Source: JBIOWF01 sp044868295 (GTDB lineage: Bacteria; Actinomycetota; Actinomycetes; Streptosporangiales; Streptosporangiaceae). From it: 13,187 nt of DNA. The translations under genes and the position numbers were made by a program. This document shows positions 1-6,979 of this stretch, one piece after another. Each line of letters opens with the position of its first letter. Position 1 is the stretch's first letter. The stretch is from assembly GCA_044868295.1 (NCBI GenBank), contig JBIOWF010000348.1:1-13187 (forward strand), in the 5' to 3' direction. Below the pieces are notes generated by a model, which had not been told where the DNA came from, did not search any database, and worked only from the letters and a program-made list of their open reading frames with translations.

Positions 1-1832
1 TCCCGGATCATGTCCGAGAAGCTCTTGCTCTGGGAGTACGGATACTCGTTCGCGGTCGTGTAGGCGTCGATGATCCAGACGATCCGCCCGTCGACGATCG
101 CCGAGTAGGGGTCGGAGTCCAGGTTGAGGAACGGCGCCACCTTGGAGACTCGCGTGGCCGGGTTCCTGTCGTAAAGAATCTTGGACTGGTCGGTGATGTC
201 GCTCGACAGCAGCAGGTTCTTCTCGCCGTACTTCGCGGCGTAGACCAGCCGGTTGAAGAACGAGCCCAGCGGGACGCCGCCCTTCCCCGTATACGAGGTG
301 TTCTGCTGGCCGATGCCGCCGCTCAGCGGATAGTCGAGCTCCTGCTCCTTGGAACCGCCGGCGATGACGTAGTCCGTCCCCATTTCACTGAAGTAGACGC
401 GCGGCTCCTTGAGTCCCGCGGTCTTCACGAGATCACCCGTGACGGGCACGTCCTTGGCGTCGAAGTTCGGCAGGCCCTCGGAGTCCACCTCGTTCCCCGG
501 AGCGGCGACGAATCCGTAGCCGTGGGTGTAGACGAGATGCCGGTTGATCCAATTGTCCTGCTCCGCGGGCGGACCGGTCAGCTCGCGGACCGCGACCACG
601 TGGTCGCGGATGGCGCCGTCCGGCATCTTGTAGCGATCCACGTCCAGCGGATCGGCGAAATCGTAGAACCCTCTGATCCGCTGCTTCTGCTGGAAGGTCT
701 TGGCCACCAGCGCCGGGTCGAGGAGCCGTACTCCGGAGATACTGTCGTCGTTCCTCGCCTGGCCCTGCTGGGGTGTGCCCTGCGCCTGGTAGGCGACCAC
801 GTCCGTGTCCTTGACACCGTAGGCCCTGCGGGTCTCCGCGATGTTCCGTGCGATGTACGGCTCCTCCTTGCCCTGCTGGTTGGGCCTGACCTGGAACTGC
901 TCCACCAGAGCCGGATAGACACTGCCGATGAGGATGGCGGAGAGCACCAGGAGCCCGAAGGCCACGCCCGGCCACATGCCGCCCGGCCTGATGACCCCGG
1001 CGAAGAAGATCAGCGCGCAGATCAGCGCGATGACCGCCAGGATGCCCTTGGCCGGGAGGACCGCGTTGACGTCCGTGTAGGACGCGCCGTCCACGAACCC
1101 GCGGTCAGAGAAGACGAGCTCGTAGCGGTCGAGCCAGTAGGCGATGGCCTTGAGCAGGACGAACACACCGAGCAGCACCGACAGGTGCGCCCGGGCGGCC
1201 CGCGACGCGTGCATCCCGCCGGGCGTCTGGATGCGGAAGCCGCCGTAGAGGTAGTGCACCATCGCCGCGGCGATTATCGACAAGATGACGGCCGTGAACA
1301 GGAAGTTCAGCACCAACCGCAGGAACGGGAAGGTGAACATGAAGAACGACACGTCCAGGTGGAACTGCGGGTCCTTCTCACCGAACGGCGTGGCGTTCAC
1401 GAAGAGCAGCCAGGTCTTCCACTGGCCCGAGGTCGAGGAGCCGGTGAACAGGGCCAGGATGCCCATGCCGATCAGGAAGACGACGCGCCGGTGCGGGTCG
1501 ACGGCCAGCCGATAGCGGTCCGCTCCCTGCGGCGCGCCGAACATGCCGGGCCCGAACATGGGCCGCAGCCGGTGCGCCAGCATCATGTTCCCGCCGACGA
1601 CACCCACCATCAGCACGGCGCCCGCGAGGAACAACAACATTTGGGTGATCAGCATCGTCGAGAACACCGACGAGAAGTTCACGGAGTCGAACCACAGGAA
1701 GTCGGTGTAGACCCCTGCGAAGATGAACAGCAACACCACAATCGCCACGAGGGTGATCGCGACGGGAACAAGCAGTCGTGGCCGGCGGGGCAACCGCATC
1801 GCCCGGCCGGTTCCGGGGCTCCGAAAGCTCAA
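1..1832 (-). CDS. UPF0182 family integral membrane protein, 3' end outside the window
   Basis: This frame is open from a TTG at 1832 to the window edge, giving about 610 residues of a family usually near 950-1000. Its function is unknown. About seven transmembrane segments lie in the first 310 residues (roughly 21-40, 58-80, 115-131, 166-195, 214-232, 262-281, 289-307), followed by a large soluble domain. The segment QWKTWLLFVN..PFGEKDPQFHLDVSFF (137-164) and the stretch YLYGG..HLSVLLGVFVLLKAIAYWLDRY match what I know of UPF0182. I prefer TTG 1832 to the internal ATG at 1799 because AAGGGG lies 6 nt upstream of it and homologues carry a similar short N-terminal extension. The gene lies downstream of the YlbL-like protease on the same strand, an arrangement I recall in other actinobacteria. 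The family call is firm; the start is likely. Confidence 0.93.
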   Translation of the reverse strand, partial: MSFRSPGTGRAMRLPRRPRLLVPVAITLVAIVVLLFIFAGVYTDFLWFDSVNFSSVFSTMLITQMLLFLAGAVLMVGVVGGNMMLAHRLRPMFGPGMFGAPQGADRYRLAVDPHRRVVFLIGMGILALFTGSSTSGQWKTWLLFVNATPFGEKDPQFHLDVSFFMFTFPFLRLVLNFLFTAVILSIIAAAMVHYLYGGFRIQTPGGMHASRAARAHLSVLLGVFVLLKAIAYWLDRYELVFSDRGFVDGASYTDVNAVLPAKGILAVIALICALIFFAGVIRPGGMWPGVAFGLLVLSAILIGSVYPALVEQFQVRPNQQGKEEPYIARNIAETRRAYGVKDTDVVAYQAQGTPQQGQARNDDSISGVRLLDPALVAKTFQQKQRIRGFYDFADPLDVDRYKMPDGAIRDHVVAVRELTGPPAEQDNWINRHLVYTHGYGFVAAPGNEVDSEGLPNFDAKDVPVTGDLVKTAGLKEPRVYFSEMGTDYVIAGGSKEQELDYPLSGGIGQQNTSYTGKGGVPLGSFFNRLVYAAKYGEKNLLLSSDITDQSKILYDRNPATRVSKVAPFLNLDSDPYSAIVDGRIVWIIDAYTTANEYPYSQSKSFSDMIR

Positions 1833-1838
1833 CGCCAA

Positions 1839-1844
1839 CCCCTT
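1839..1844 (-). promoter_or_regulatory. Ribosome binding site supporting the TTG start of the UPF0182 gene
   Basis: The minus strand reads AAGGGG followed by six bases and then TTG at 1832-1830. The alternative in-frame ATG at 1799 has only a GGAG about 20 nt away, too far for normal spacing. This favours TTG as the start codon. Confidence 0.5.
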
Positions 1845-1956
1845 GTCTCAGAACAACGGTCCGTGCCTGGAAACCTACACCGCGAAAAGCTCGGTCGTGA
1901 TTCCAGCAGTGATCCCTCTGTCTTCCCGAGCCGACTCCGCGCGCCGATTCACCTGC

Positions 1957-2070
1957 GCCGCCTCGGTGCGCCGTTCGCCACGCGGTTCGGGCATGCCGCC
2001 TCGGTGCGCCGCCGGCCGCATTGTTTCGGTGGGCCGCCTCGGCTGCGCCCCAGGGCGCACGGTTCAGTAA
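1957..2070. repeat. Three degenerate 38-bp tandem repeats in the UPF0182/protease intergenic region
   Basis: GCCGCCTCGGTGCGCCG occurs exactly at 1957-1973 and 1995-2011, and as GCCGCCTCGGCTGCGCC at 2033-2049, each 38 bp apart. The second halves of the units are more diverged but share a TTCGG/TTCAG core. Weaker relatives flank the block: GCCGACTCCGCGCGCCG at 1930-1946, and GCTGTTTCGTGCGCCGT at 2071-2087, which is again 38 bp from the previous unit. The roughly 270 bp between the two genes hold little else apart from one possible terminator. No open frame on either strand there looks like a gene. Confidence 0.75.
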
Positions 2071-2085
2071 GCTGTTTCGTGCGCC
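2054..2085 (-). terminator. Possible terminator hairpin downstream of the PDZ/Lon-like protease gene
   Basis: GGCGCACG (2054-2061) is the exact reverse complement of CGTGCGCC (2078-2085), giving an 8-bp stem with a 16-nt loop. It begins 17 nt after the protease stop codon in the minus direction. There is no T-run after it, so it is a weak candidate; actinobacterial terminators often lack a U-tract. It overlaps the 38-bp repeat block. Confidence 0.35.
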
Positions 2086-2101
2086 GTATCGCTTCGCGCG
2101 G

Positions 2102-3151
2102 CTACTTCGCCGAGCAGGTGGGGACCTCGCCTGAACCGGTGCGCAGGGCGTCTATCGCCTTGATCGCGCCTTCGAGCGTTTCGACCCTGATCAGGCGCAG
2201 CCCGCTCGGGACGGCGCGTACGGCGTCCGCGCAGTTGTCGGCGGGTGTGAGGAACACCGTGGCCCCGGCATTCTTGGCCCCGACCATCTTCTGCTCGATG
2301 CCGCCGATGGGTCCGACCTTGCCCGAGGCGTCCATGGTCCCGGTGCCCGCGATGGACTTGCCGCCGGTGAGCGGGCCAGGGGTCAGCTTGTCGTAGATCC
2401 CAAGCGAGAACATCAGGCCGGCGCTGGGGCCGCCCACATCGCCCACGCTGATGTCGACCTTGAACGGGAACTTGTACCCCGACTCCATCATGCGCATCCC
2501 CACCATGGCCTTGCCGTCCTTGCCGGCGACCGTGTGCAGGCTGACCCCGGTCGTGGTCCCCTTCCGGCTCACGGTGAGCCGGACCTGGTCACCCGGCTTG
2601 TGCGTGCGGACGGCCTCCGCCACCGAGTCGATGCCGCCGGCCGGAGCCCCGTCCACCGCGGTGATCTCGTCTCCGACCTGGAGTTTGCCCTCGGCGGGCG
2701 ACCCCTTCTCGGTCGCCGCCACCTTGACCATGGACTGGACGGGGATCTTGAGCGCGTTCAGAGCGGCTGCCGTGGCCGACTGCTGGGAGTCGGTCATCTC
2801 CTGAGTGTTCTGCGCCTCGACCTGCTGCACCGACGTACTCCTCGGGAAGATCGTCTCCTCGGGGACCACCGCGATGGTGGGGTCGAGCCAGCCGCGCAGC
2901 GCGGTGAGCAGGTAGATGCGGCTTCCCGGTCCGCCCTGGTAGGCCACGGTGACCAGGCTCAACTTGCCCTGGGTCGGGTATGTCGTATGACCCGAAACGT
3001 TGATCACCGGCTTGCCCTTGACGTCACCGATGGTGTTCTCGGTGGGACCTGGGCTCAACACGACGTACGGCACCGGCAGCATGGCACCGGCGACCGAAAG
3101 CGTGAGGGTCAGGAAACCCGCCACCATCAAGGTCAGAGCGCGTCGGGACAT
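2102..3151 (-). CDS. YlbL-type membrane-anchored PDZ / Lon-like (S16) serine protease
   Basis: This 349-residue protein has the YlbL family layout. An N-terminal signal-anchor helix (about 7-29) should place the rest outside the membrane. A PDZ domain follows (about 136-210, with SPAEGKLQVGDEITAVDG), then a C-terminal Lon-type proteolytic domain. The Ser-Lys dyad is visible: Ser243 in VGGPSAGLMFSLG and Lys288 in GPIGGIEQKMVGAKNAG, spaced as in Lon. No AAA+ ATPase domain is present, so it should be ATP independent. Its substrate cannot be read from the sequence; YlbL proteins are linked to membrane protein quality control and, in Bacillus, to removal of a cell-division inhibitor. ATG 3151 is followed at once by the signal anchor, but no strong ribosome binding site precedes it. 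It lies upstream of the UPF0182 gene on the same strand. Confidence 0.93.
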   Translation of the reverse strand: MSRRALTLMVAGFLTLTLSVAGAMLPVPYVVLSPGPTENTIGDVKGKPVINVSGHTTYPTQGKLSLVTVAYQGGPGSRIYLLTALRGWLDPTIAVVPEETIFPRSTSVQQVEAQNTQEMTDSQQSATAAALNALKIPVQSMVKVAATEKGSPAEGKLQVGDEITAVDGAPAGGIDSVAEAVRTHKPGDQVRLTVSRKGTTTGVSLHTVAGKDGKAMVGMRMMESGYKFPFKVDISVGDVGGPSAGLMFSLGIYDKLTPGPLTGGKSIAGTGTMDASGKVGPIGGIEQKMVGAKNAGATVFLTPADNCADAVRAVPSGLRLIRVETLEGAIKAIDALRTGSGEVPTCSAK

Positions 3152-3201
3152 GAACGAACTCTATGTGTTCGGCCCCGCGACCCCACCATCAGCGCCACAC
3201 G

Positions 3202-3218
3202 CCGGGGCGCCGCCCCGG
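3202..3218 (-). terminator. GC-rich hairpin between moaE and the protease gene
   Basis: CCGGGGC (3202-3208) and GCCCCGG (3212-3218) form a perfect 7-bp stem with a 3-nt loop. It sits 84 nt past the moaE stop and 51 nt before the protease start, both read on the minus strand. It has no U-tract, so it could be a weak terminator or simply leader structure of the protease mRNA. Confidence 0.3.
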
Positions 3219-3302
3219 GTCGCGTTCGATGAACCACGCCCCGCCATTCACGACCCGGGAGATCAAGCCCTCACACGCGACGGCCGCGCCCACGAAGCAC
3301 TG

Positions 3303-3734
3303 CTAGCCGCAGGCGCCGACCCATTCGGCCGTTCCATCGCCGAAAACCTGATGCTTCCAGATCGGGACCTGATGCTTGAGGTCGTCGATCAGTCTCCTGG
3401 ACGCCTCGAACGCCTCTCCCCGGTGCGGGGCGGCGACGGCCACGATGACCGCGATGTCACCCAGCCGCAGGTCGCCGACCCGATGCACGGCCGCGAGGGC
3501 GATCAGCGAGAAGTCGGCGGCGACCTTCTCCGCGACCCGGCGCAACTCGTCCTCCGCCGACGGATGGGCCGAGTAGGACAGCAGCGTCACCGGTTTGCCC
3601 TGATCCTGCTCACGCACCGTTCCCACGAAGAGCGTGGTCCCCCCCGCCGCGTGGTCGCCGACGGCGTTCAGCACCTCGTCGACGGACAGCGGAGTGTCAC
3701 GAATGCCCAGCAACCGGATGGCGTCCACACGCAT
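3303..3734 (-). CDS. moaE: Molybdopterin synthase catalytic (large) subunit MoaE
   Basis: This 143-residue protein has the full MoaE length. MoaE forms a heterotetramer with MoaD and transfers sulfur from the MoaD C-terminal thiocarboxylate to cyclic pyranopterin monophosphate, making molybdopterin in the cytoplasm. Visible hallmarks are FVGTVR (36-41), HRVGDLRLGD (84-93), APHRGEAF (102-109) and DDLKHQVPIWKHQ (117-129). Lys120 and Lys127 are seven residues apart and match the two catalytic lysines of the E. coli enzyme. No moaD or other moa gene is in the window, so the partner must be encoded elsewhere. ATG 3734 is the natural start, with a GTGAGG about 14 nt upstream; a GTG two codons further in is also possible. 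The gene is flanked on the same strand by the SDR-like gene and the protease, with gaps of about 150-200 bp. Confidence 0.95.
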   Translation of the reverse strand: MRVDAIRLLGIRDTPLSVDEVLNAVGDHAAGGTTLFVGTVREQDQGKPVTLLSYSAHPSAEDELRRVAEKVAADFSLIALAAVHRVGDLRLGDIAVIVAVAAPHRGEAFEASRRLIDDLKHQVPIWKHQVFGDGTAEWVGACG

Positions 3735-3858
3735 GACAATACCCGGGCCTCACCGAACGCGAGGAGCGCGCCGAGCGAGGAACGACCCGGCACGCGACCA
3801 CCGAAGACTCCGCCTCAGGGGGCACTTTGAACCCGGGCGAGCGAAGCGAGCACCATCA

Positions 3859-3876
3859 GGCGATCACGTGACCACC
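3859..3876. promoter_or_regulatory. Imperfect 18-bp palindrome centred on TCACGTGA, upstream of moaE
   Basis: GGCGATCACGTGACCACC pairs at seven of nine positions about its centre, with an uninterrupted 8-bp core TCACGTGA (3864-3871). It lies about 125 bp upstream of the moaE start and 56 bp beyond the stop of the SDR-like gene. It could be an operator. No promoter hexamers are convincing nearby. The rest of 3735-3931 holds only short GCGAGCG-like repeats and weak hairpins. Confidence 0.3.
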
Positions 3877-3931
3877 AGAGATCGGACCGCTCCGAAGCCG
3901 CGCGAAGCGGACGCCTGCAGAAGCGAACCCG

Positions 3932-5002
3932 TCAGATACGTCGTTTGCGGCGCGCGGCGCGCACGATGGCGGCGGTTCCGATGACGGCGACGGTGGCTCC
4001 GGCGGCGGTGATGGTGGCCTCCTTGCCGGAGAGCCGACGGCCTACGACGGCGTGCCTGCCCTCCCGCAACTCCAGCAGCTCCTGCAGGGCGGCCTCGTTC
4101 GTCCACGCCGGCTTCCAACCTGCTTGCCGTAGGGAGGCGCAGTCGACGACCCAGGGGTAGACCACGTAGTGGAGGTCGGTGGCCGGCGCCGGGGTGAGGC
4201 CGAGCCGGTGCAGCCGCTGGGCGGTGCCGAAGGTCAGCCCCGCGGGCAGCTCAAGGCGGCGCAGCCCGGAGACCTCCTCGACGTGCTCCATCTCCAGCCA
4301 GCCGTCGGAACCGACGGCCACGACCCCGGTCACCTGGCCGAGCGCGGCCAGTTCCAGAGCGGACACCAGGTCGTCGATGTGGCAGAACTGCCAGCGCGGC
4401 AGGCAGCCCTTGACGATCAGCAGCCGGGGCGCCTCGAAGTGGCGGGTGACCACCGTGTCGATCCCGTGGCCCACCAGGGCGGCCGGACGCAGCACGGTCA
4501 CCTCAAGGCCGGGATGCGTGCGCAGCGAGCGCCTGACCAGGGCCTCGATCTCCAGGTAGTCCCCCACGACTCCGGTGTCGGGCTCCGCCGCGACCGGGGC
4601 GTCCTCCGTCAGGGGCACCGGGTTGTCGGCGGCCGCGCCGTACACCGTCGCGCTGGTCACCAGCACGACCCGGCGGACCCGCGCGGCGGCGCAGGCGGTG
4701 AGCACGGTCTGGGCTGCCCGGAGGTTGTACCCGCGGCGGTCCGAAGGATCGGAGTCCAGTGCGTAGTCGGTCCCGAGATGCACCAGGACGTCGACGTCGG
4801 AAATACGGTTCGCCAAGAGCGGATCCCGGACGTCGAGCACCCGCCAGGTGACGTCCGGAACGTCGCCACGGTGGTCGTCGATGGCCACGACGCGGCGGAA
4901 ATCCGCAGACGAGGCCACCTTTGCGAGGAACGCTCTGCCTATTCCGGAGGCGGCACCGGTGACGGCGACGACGGGCGGGCGAAGGCGTTTTGAGGTCGGC
5001 AC
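3932..5002 (-). CDS. Tail-anchored SDR / NAD-dependent epimerase-like protein
   Basis: This 356-residue protein has an N-terminal Rossmann fold: VVAVTGAASGIGRA (11-24) with a glycine-rich nucleotide-binding turn, then VVAIDD (38-43), LDVRD (56-60) and VLVHLG (72-77). It looks like the extended SDR/epimerase group, with VVLVTSATVYG (112-122) where the serine of the active site would be. The usual YxxxK is replaced by Tyr149-LEI-Glu153, so oxidoreductase activity is doubtful and it may be a binding or regulatory NAD(P) protein. The C-terminus is a single hydrophobic helix (about 331-348) followed by RAARRKRRI, which predicts a tail anchor facing the cytoplasm. The start is GTG 5002, preceded by GTGAGGA four bases away; a longer frame upstream overlaps the divergent gene and lacks family similarity. 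The substrate is unknown. Confidence 0.88.
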   Translation of the reverse strand: MPTSKRLRPPVVAVTGAASGIGRAFLAKVASSADFRRVVAIDDHRGDVPDVTWRVLDVRDPLLANRISDVDVLVHLGTDYALDSDPSDRRGYNLRAAQTVLTACAAARVRRVVLVTSATVYGAAADNPVPLTEDAPVAAEPDTGVVGDYLEIEALVRRSLRTHPGLEVTVLRPAALVGHGIDTVVTRHFEAPRLLIVKGCLPRWQFCHIDDLVSALELAALGQVTGVVAVGSDGWLEMEHVEEVSGLRRLELPAGLTFGTAQRLHRLGLTPAPATDLHYVVYPWVVDCASLRQAGWKPAWTNEAALQELLELREGRHAVVGRRLSGKEATITAAGATVAVIGTAAIVRAARRKRRI

Positions 5003-5022
5003 GAGGTCCTCACTTTGCGCTG

Positions 5023-5052
5023 ATCCGCCCCACGGCGGATAACGTGGCGGAT
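5023..5052. promoter_or_regulatory. Three-half-site operator candidate in the divergent intergenic region
   Basis: ATCCGCC (5023-5029), four bases, then GGCGGAT (5034-5040) form a perfect inverted repeat. A further direct copy, GGCGGAT (5046-5052), starts 12 bp after the second. The 82-bp gap between the divergent starts at 5002 and 5085 contains all three, so a bound protein could control both directions. No unambiguous -10/-35 pair is visible. The downstream gene has a normal ribosome binding site, GAGG at 5074-5077, 7 nt before GTG 5085. Confidence 0.45.
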
Positions 5053-5084
5053 GTGGACTCCTCCATCCTGCACGAGGTGGCGCG

Positions 5085-6332
5085 GTGACTGACCTGCCAG
5101 GTCGCGAAAACGACCCCAACGAAAATCCGTTCGCCATGTTCGGCAGCCCGGAGCAGATCGCCTCGGCCATGCGGCAGTTCGCGGACATGCTCTCGGCTCC
5201 GCCGGACTCCGGCCCCGTCAACTGGGACATGGCGAAGAACATCGCACGTCACGCCGTGGTCGCCGAGGGTGACCCGAGCGTCATGGAGGGTGAGCGGCGG
5301 CAGATCGTCGACGCCCTCAATCTGGCCGATCTCTGGCTGAACGAGGCGACCGCGCTGCCGAGTGGAGTGGTCAATCCGCAGGCGTGGAGCCGTTCGGAGT
5401 GGATCGAGAAGACCGTCCCGGTCTGGAAGCAGCTGTGCGATCCGGTCGCCGCCCGCATGGTCGAGACCATGGGCGGGACGCTCGGCGCCGCCGGACTGCC
5501 GGCCGAGGCGCAGGCCATGGCCGGGCCGCTCATGGGCATGCTCAAGCAAATGGGCGGCATGATGGTCGGCCAGCAGATCGGCCAGGCCCTCGGCACGCTC
5601 GCCCGTGAGGTCATCGGATCCACGGACATCGGCCTGCCGCTCTCCGACACGGCCGCGCTGCTGCCCGGCGGGATCGCCACGTTCAGCGAGGGCCTGGAGA
5701 CGCCGTCCGAGGAGATCAGGCTCTACCTGGCGCTCCGCGAGGCGGCACACCACCGACTGTTCCAGCACGTCCCGTGGTTACGAGCGCACCTGCTCGGGGC
5801 GGTCGAGGAGTACGCCAGGGGCATCACCGTGGACGTCTCCGCCCTTGAGGAGAAGCTGCGCGGGCTGGACATCAGCAATCCCGAACAGCTCCAGGAGATG
5901 CTGGGCGGGGGCGAGCTGCTCAAGCCGGAGGAGACAGAGCGGCAGAAGGCCGCGCTGGTCCGCCTGGAGACCGCGCTCGCCCTGGTCGAGGGCTGGGTGG
6001 CCACCGTCGTGGACGCCTCCGCCGACGGCAAGCTGCCGTCCTCCGCGGCGCTCGGGGAGACCGTACGGCGCCGCCGCGCGACCGGCGGGCCCGCGGAGCG
6101 GACCTTCGCGACGCTGGTCGGCCTGGAGCTGCGGCCCCGGCGGCTGCGCGAGGCCGCCGCGCTGTGGAAGGCGCTCGGCGACGAGCGCGGGATCGACGGC
6201 AGGGACGCCGTCTGGAGCCACCCCGACCTGATGCCCACGGGTGAAGACCTCGGCGATCCCTCGTTGTTCGTCAAGGGCGAGAGCCAGCTGGACCTGTCCG
6301 GCCTTGAGGAGTCCAAGGACGACGAGGAGTGA
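5085..6332 (+). CDS. DUF2342 / Zincin_2 family putative metalloprotease
   Basis: This 415-residue protein belongs to the DUF2342 family (Zincin_2), common in actinobacteria and often named zinc-dependent metalloprotease or F420-biosynthesis-associated protein. No experimental function is known to me. Family features seen are the N-terminal NPFAMFG (14-20), the Gly/Met-rich stretch GPLMGMLKQMGGMMVGQQIGQALGTLAREV (147-176), LPLSDTAALLP (184-194) and the putative metal site LREAAHHRLFQHVPWLRA (217-234), followed by LALVEGWV (298-305). The metal site reads REAAHH where a classical HExxH would have a first His, so catalysis is uncertain. GTG 5085 is supported by GAGG 7 nt upstream. The C-terminus is acidic (KDDEE), and its stop codon overlaps the start of the Nudix gene, which suggests coupled translation. 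Confidence 0.9.
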   Translation: MTDLPGRENDPNENPFAMFGSPEQIASAMRQFADMLSAPPDSGPVNWDMAKNIARHAVVAEGDPSVMEGERRQIVDALNLADLWLNEATALPSGVVNPQAWSRSEWIEKTVPVWKQLCDPVAARMVETMGGTLGAAGLPAEAQAMAGPLMGMLKQMGGMMVGQQIGQALGTLAREVIGSTDIGLPLSDTAALLPGGIATFSEGLETPSEEIRLYLALREAAHHRLFQHVPWLRAHLLGAVEEYARGITVDVSALEEKLRGLDISNPEQLQEMLGGGELLKPEETERQKAALVRLETALALVEGWVATVVDASADGKLPSSAALGETVRRRRATGGPAERTFATLVGLELRPRRLREAAALWKALGDERGIDGRDAVWSHPDLMPTGEDLGDPSLFVKGESQLDLSGLEESKDDEE

Positions 6333-6904
6333 CCCGTCCACCGAGCCTGCGCGGCGACGCGCAAGCCGTACTGGCCGGTTGGACGGCGCCCACGGCGGAG
6401 GAGGAGCTGCTCCGCGGCGAGTTCATGGAGCATCTCGCGGCGCATGAAGACGCGATGTGGCGGGAATGCGCGCCGGGCCACCTGACGGCGACCACGGCGG
6501 TGCTGTCGCATGACGGAACGAAGGTGCTGCTCACGCTGCATCCCAAGGCCGGAATGTGGCTGCCGATGGGCGGGCACTGTGAACTATCGGATATTTCACT
6601 GAACGGCGCCGCGCTGAGGGAGGCGACGGAGGAGTCCGGCATCGACGGGCTTTCCCTTCTCGACGGCCCGCTCGCTCTCGATCGCCACCGGGTCTGGTGT
6701 CACCCGCCGCACAGCTGGCACCTCGACGTCGAGTACGGCGCCGTCGCTCCGCCGGGCGCCGAAGCCGTGATCAGCGACGAGTCGCTCGACCTACGCTGGT
6801 TCCCGATAGACGAGATTCCCGAGCTGAGCGACGAAGCGACCCGGCGGCTGGCCCGAAGGGCACGACAGCGAGCGTCCGAGGAAAACCAGTGCAGCCTTCC
6901 ATGA
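6329..6904 (+). CDS. Nudix hydrolase
   Basis: This 191-residue protein carries a Nudix core. WLPMGGHCELSDIS (77-90) leads into LREATEESGI (96-105), which contains the REx2EExG helix that binds Mg2+ and cleaves nucleoside diphosphate-X substrates. The loop before it differs from the textbook box: the expected Gly-x5-Glu spacing is changed, with the acidic residues at Glu85 and Asp88. I recall the same GGHxE..D..L..AALREA pattern in many actinobacterial Nudix proteins. The conserved LRWFPIDEIPEL (155-166) near the end is also typical. The specific substrate cannot be predicted. GTG 6329 overlaps the preceding stop codon in a GTGA, with AAGGA about 9 nt upstream, so it is probably translated by coupling with the DUF2342 gene. 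Confidence 0.9.
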   Translation: MTRPPSLRGDAQAVLAGWTAPTAEEELLRGEFMEHLAAHEDAMWRECAPGHLTATTAVLSHDGTKVLLTLHPKAGMWLPMGGHCELSDISLNGAALREATEESGIDGLSLLDGPLALDRHRVWCHPPHSWHLDVEYGAVAPPGAEAVISDESLDLRWFPIDEIPELSDEATRRLARRARQRASEENQCSLP

Positions 6905-6916
6905 ATCCTTAAGGAT
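6905..6916. repeat. Perfect 12-bp palindrome directly after the Nudix stop codon
   Basis: ATCCTTAAGGAT reads the same on both strands and begins at the base after the TGA. A direct repeat ATCTGC (6915-6920 and 6926-6931, 11 bp apart) follows. A loopless 6-bp palindrome is unlikely to terminate transcription; it may be a binding site ahead of the EEP gene. Evidence for any function is weak. Confidence 0.3.
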
Positions 6917-6966
6917 CTGCTCAGAATCTGCACATCTCGCTTACGTGGCCCCTGCGGCACCCCGGT

Positions 6967-6972
6967 TAAGGT
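6967..6972 (+). promoter_or_regulatory. Possible -10 element (TAAGGT) of the EEP-family gene
   Basis: TAAGGT fits the TANNNT pattern and ends 7 nt before ATG 6980, the spacing expected for a leaderless transcript. The AAGG within it could instead serve as a ribosome binding site, at 8 nt from the ATG. No good -35 hexamer is present; the closest, TTACGT at 6941-6946, is 20 bp away. Confidence 0.25.
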
Positions 6973-6979
6973 CTCCCCT

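Noticed and set aside
522..2396. 624-codon open frame on the plus strand
   Set aside because: It is antisense to the UPF0182 gene and the end of the protease. Its product is a His/Gln/Glu/Arg/Asp-rich mixture without domains, as expected from the opposite strand of GC-rich genes.
5003..5242. 80-codon N-terminal extension of the SDR-like gene
   Set aside because: It overlaps the start of the divergent DUF2342 gene, has no SDR similarity, and a good ribosome binding site precedes the GTG at 5002.
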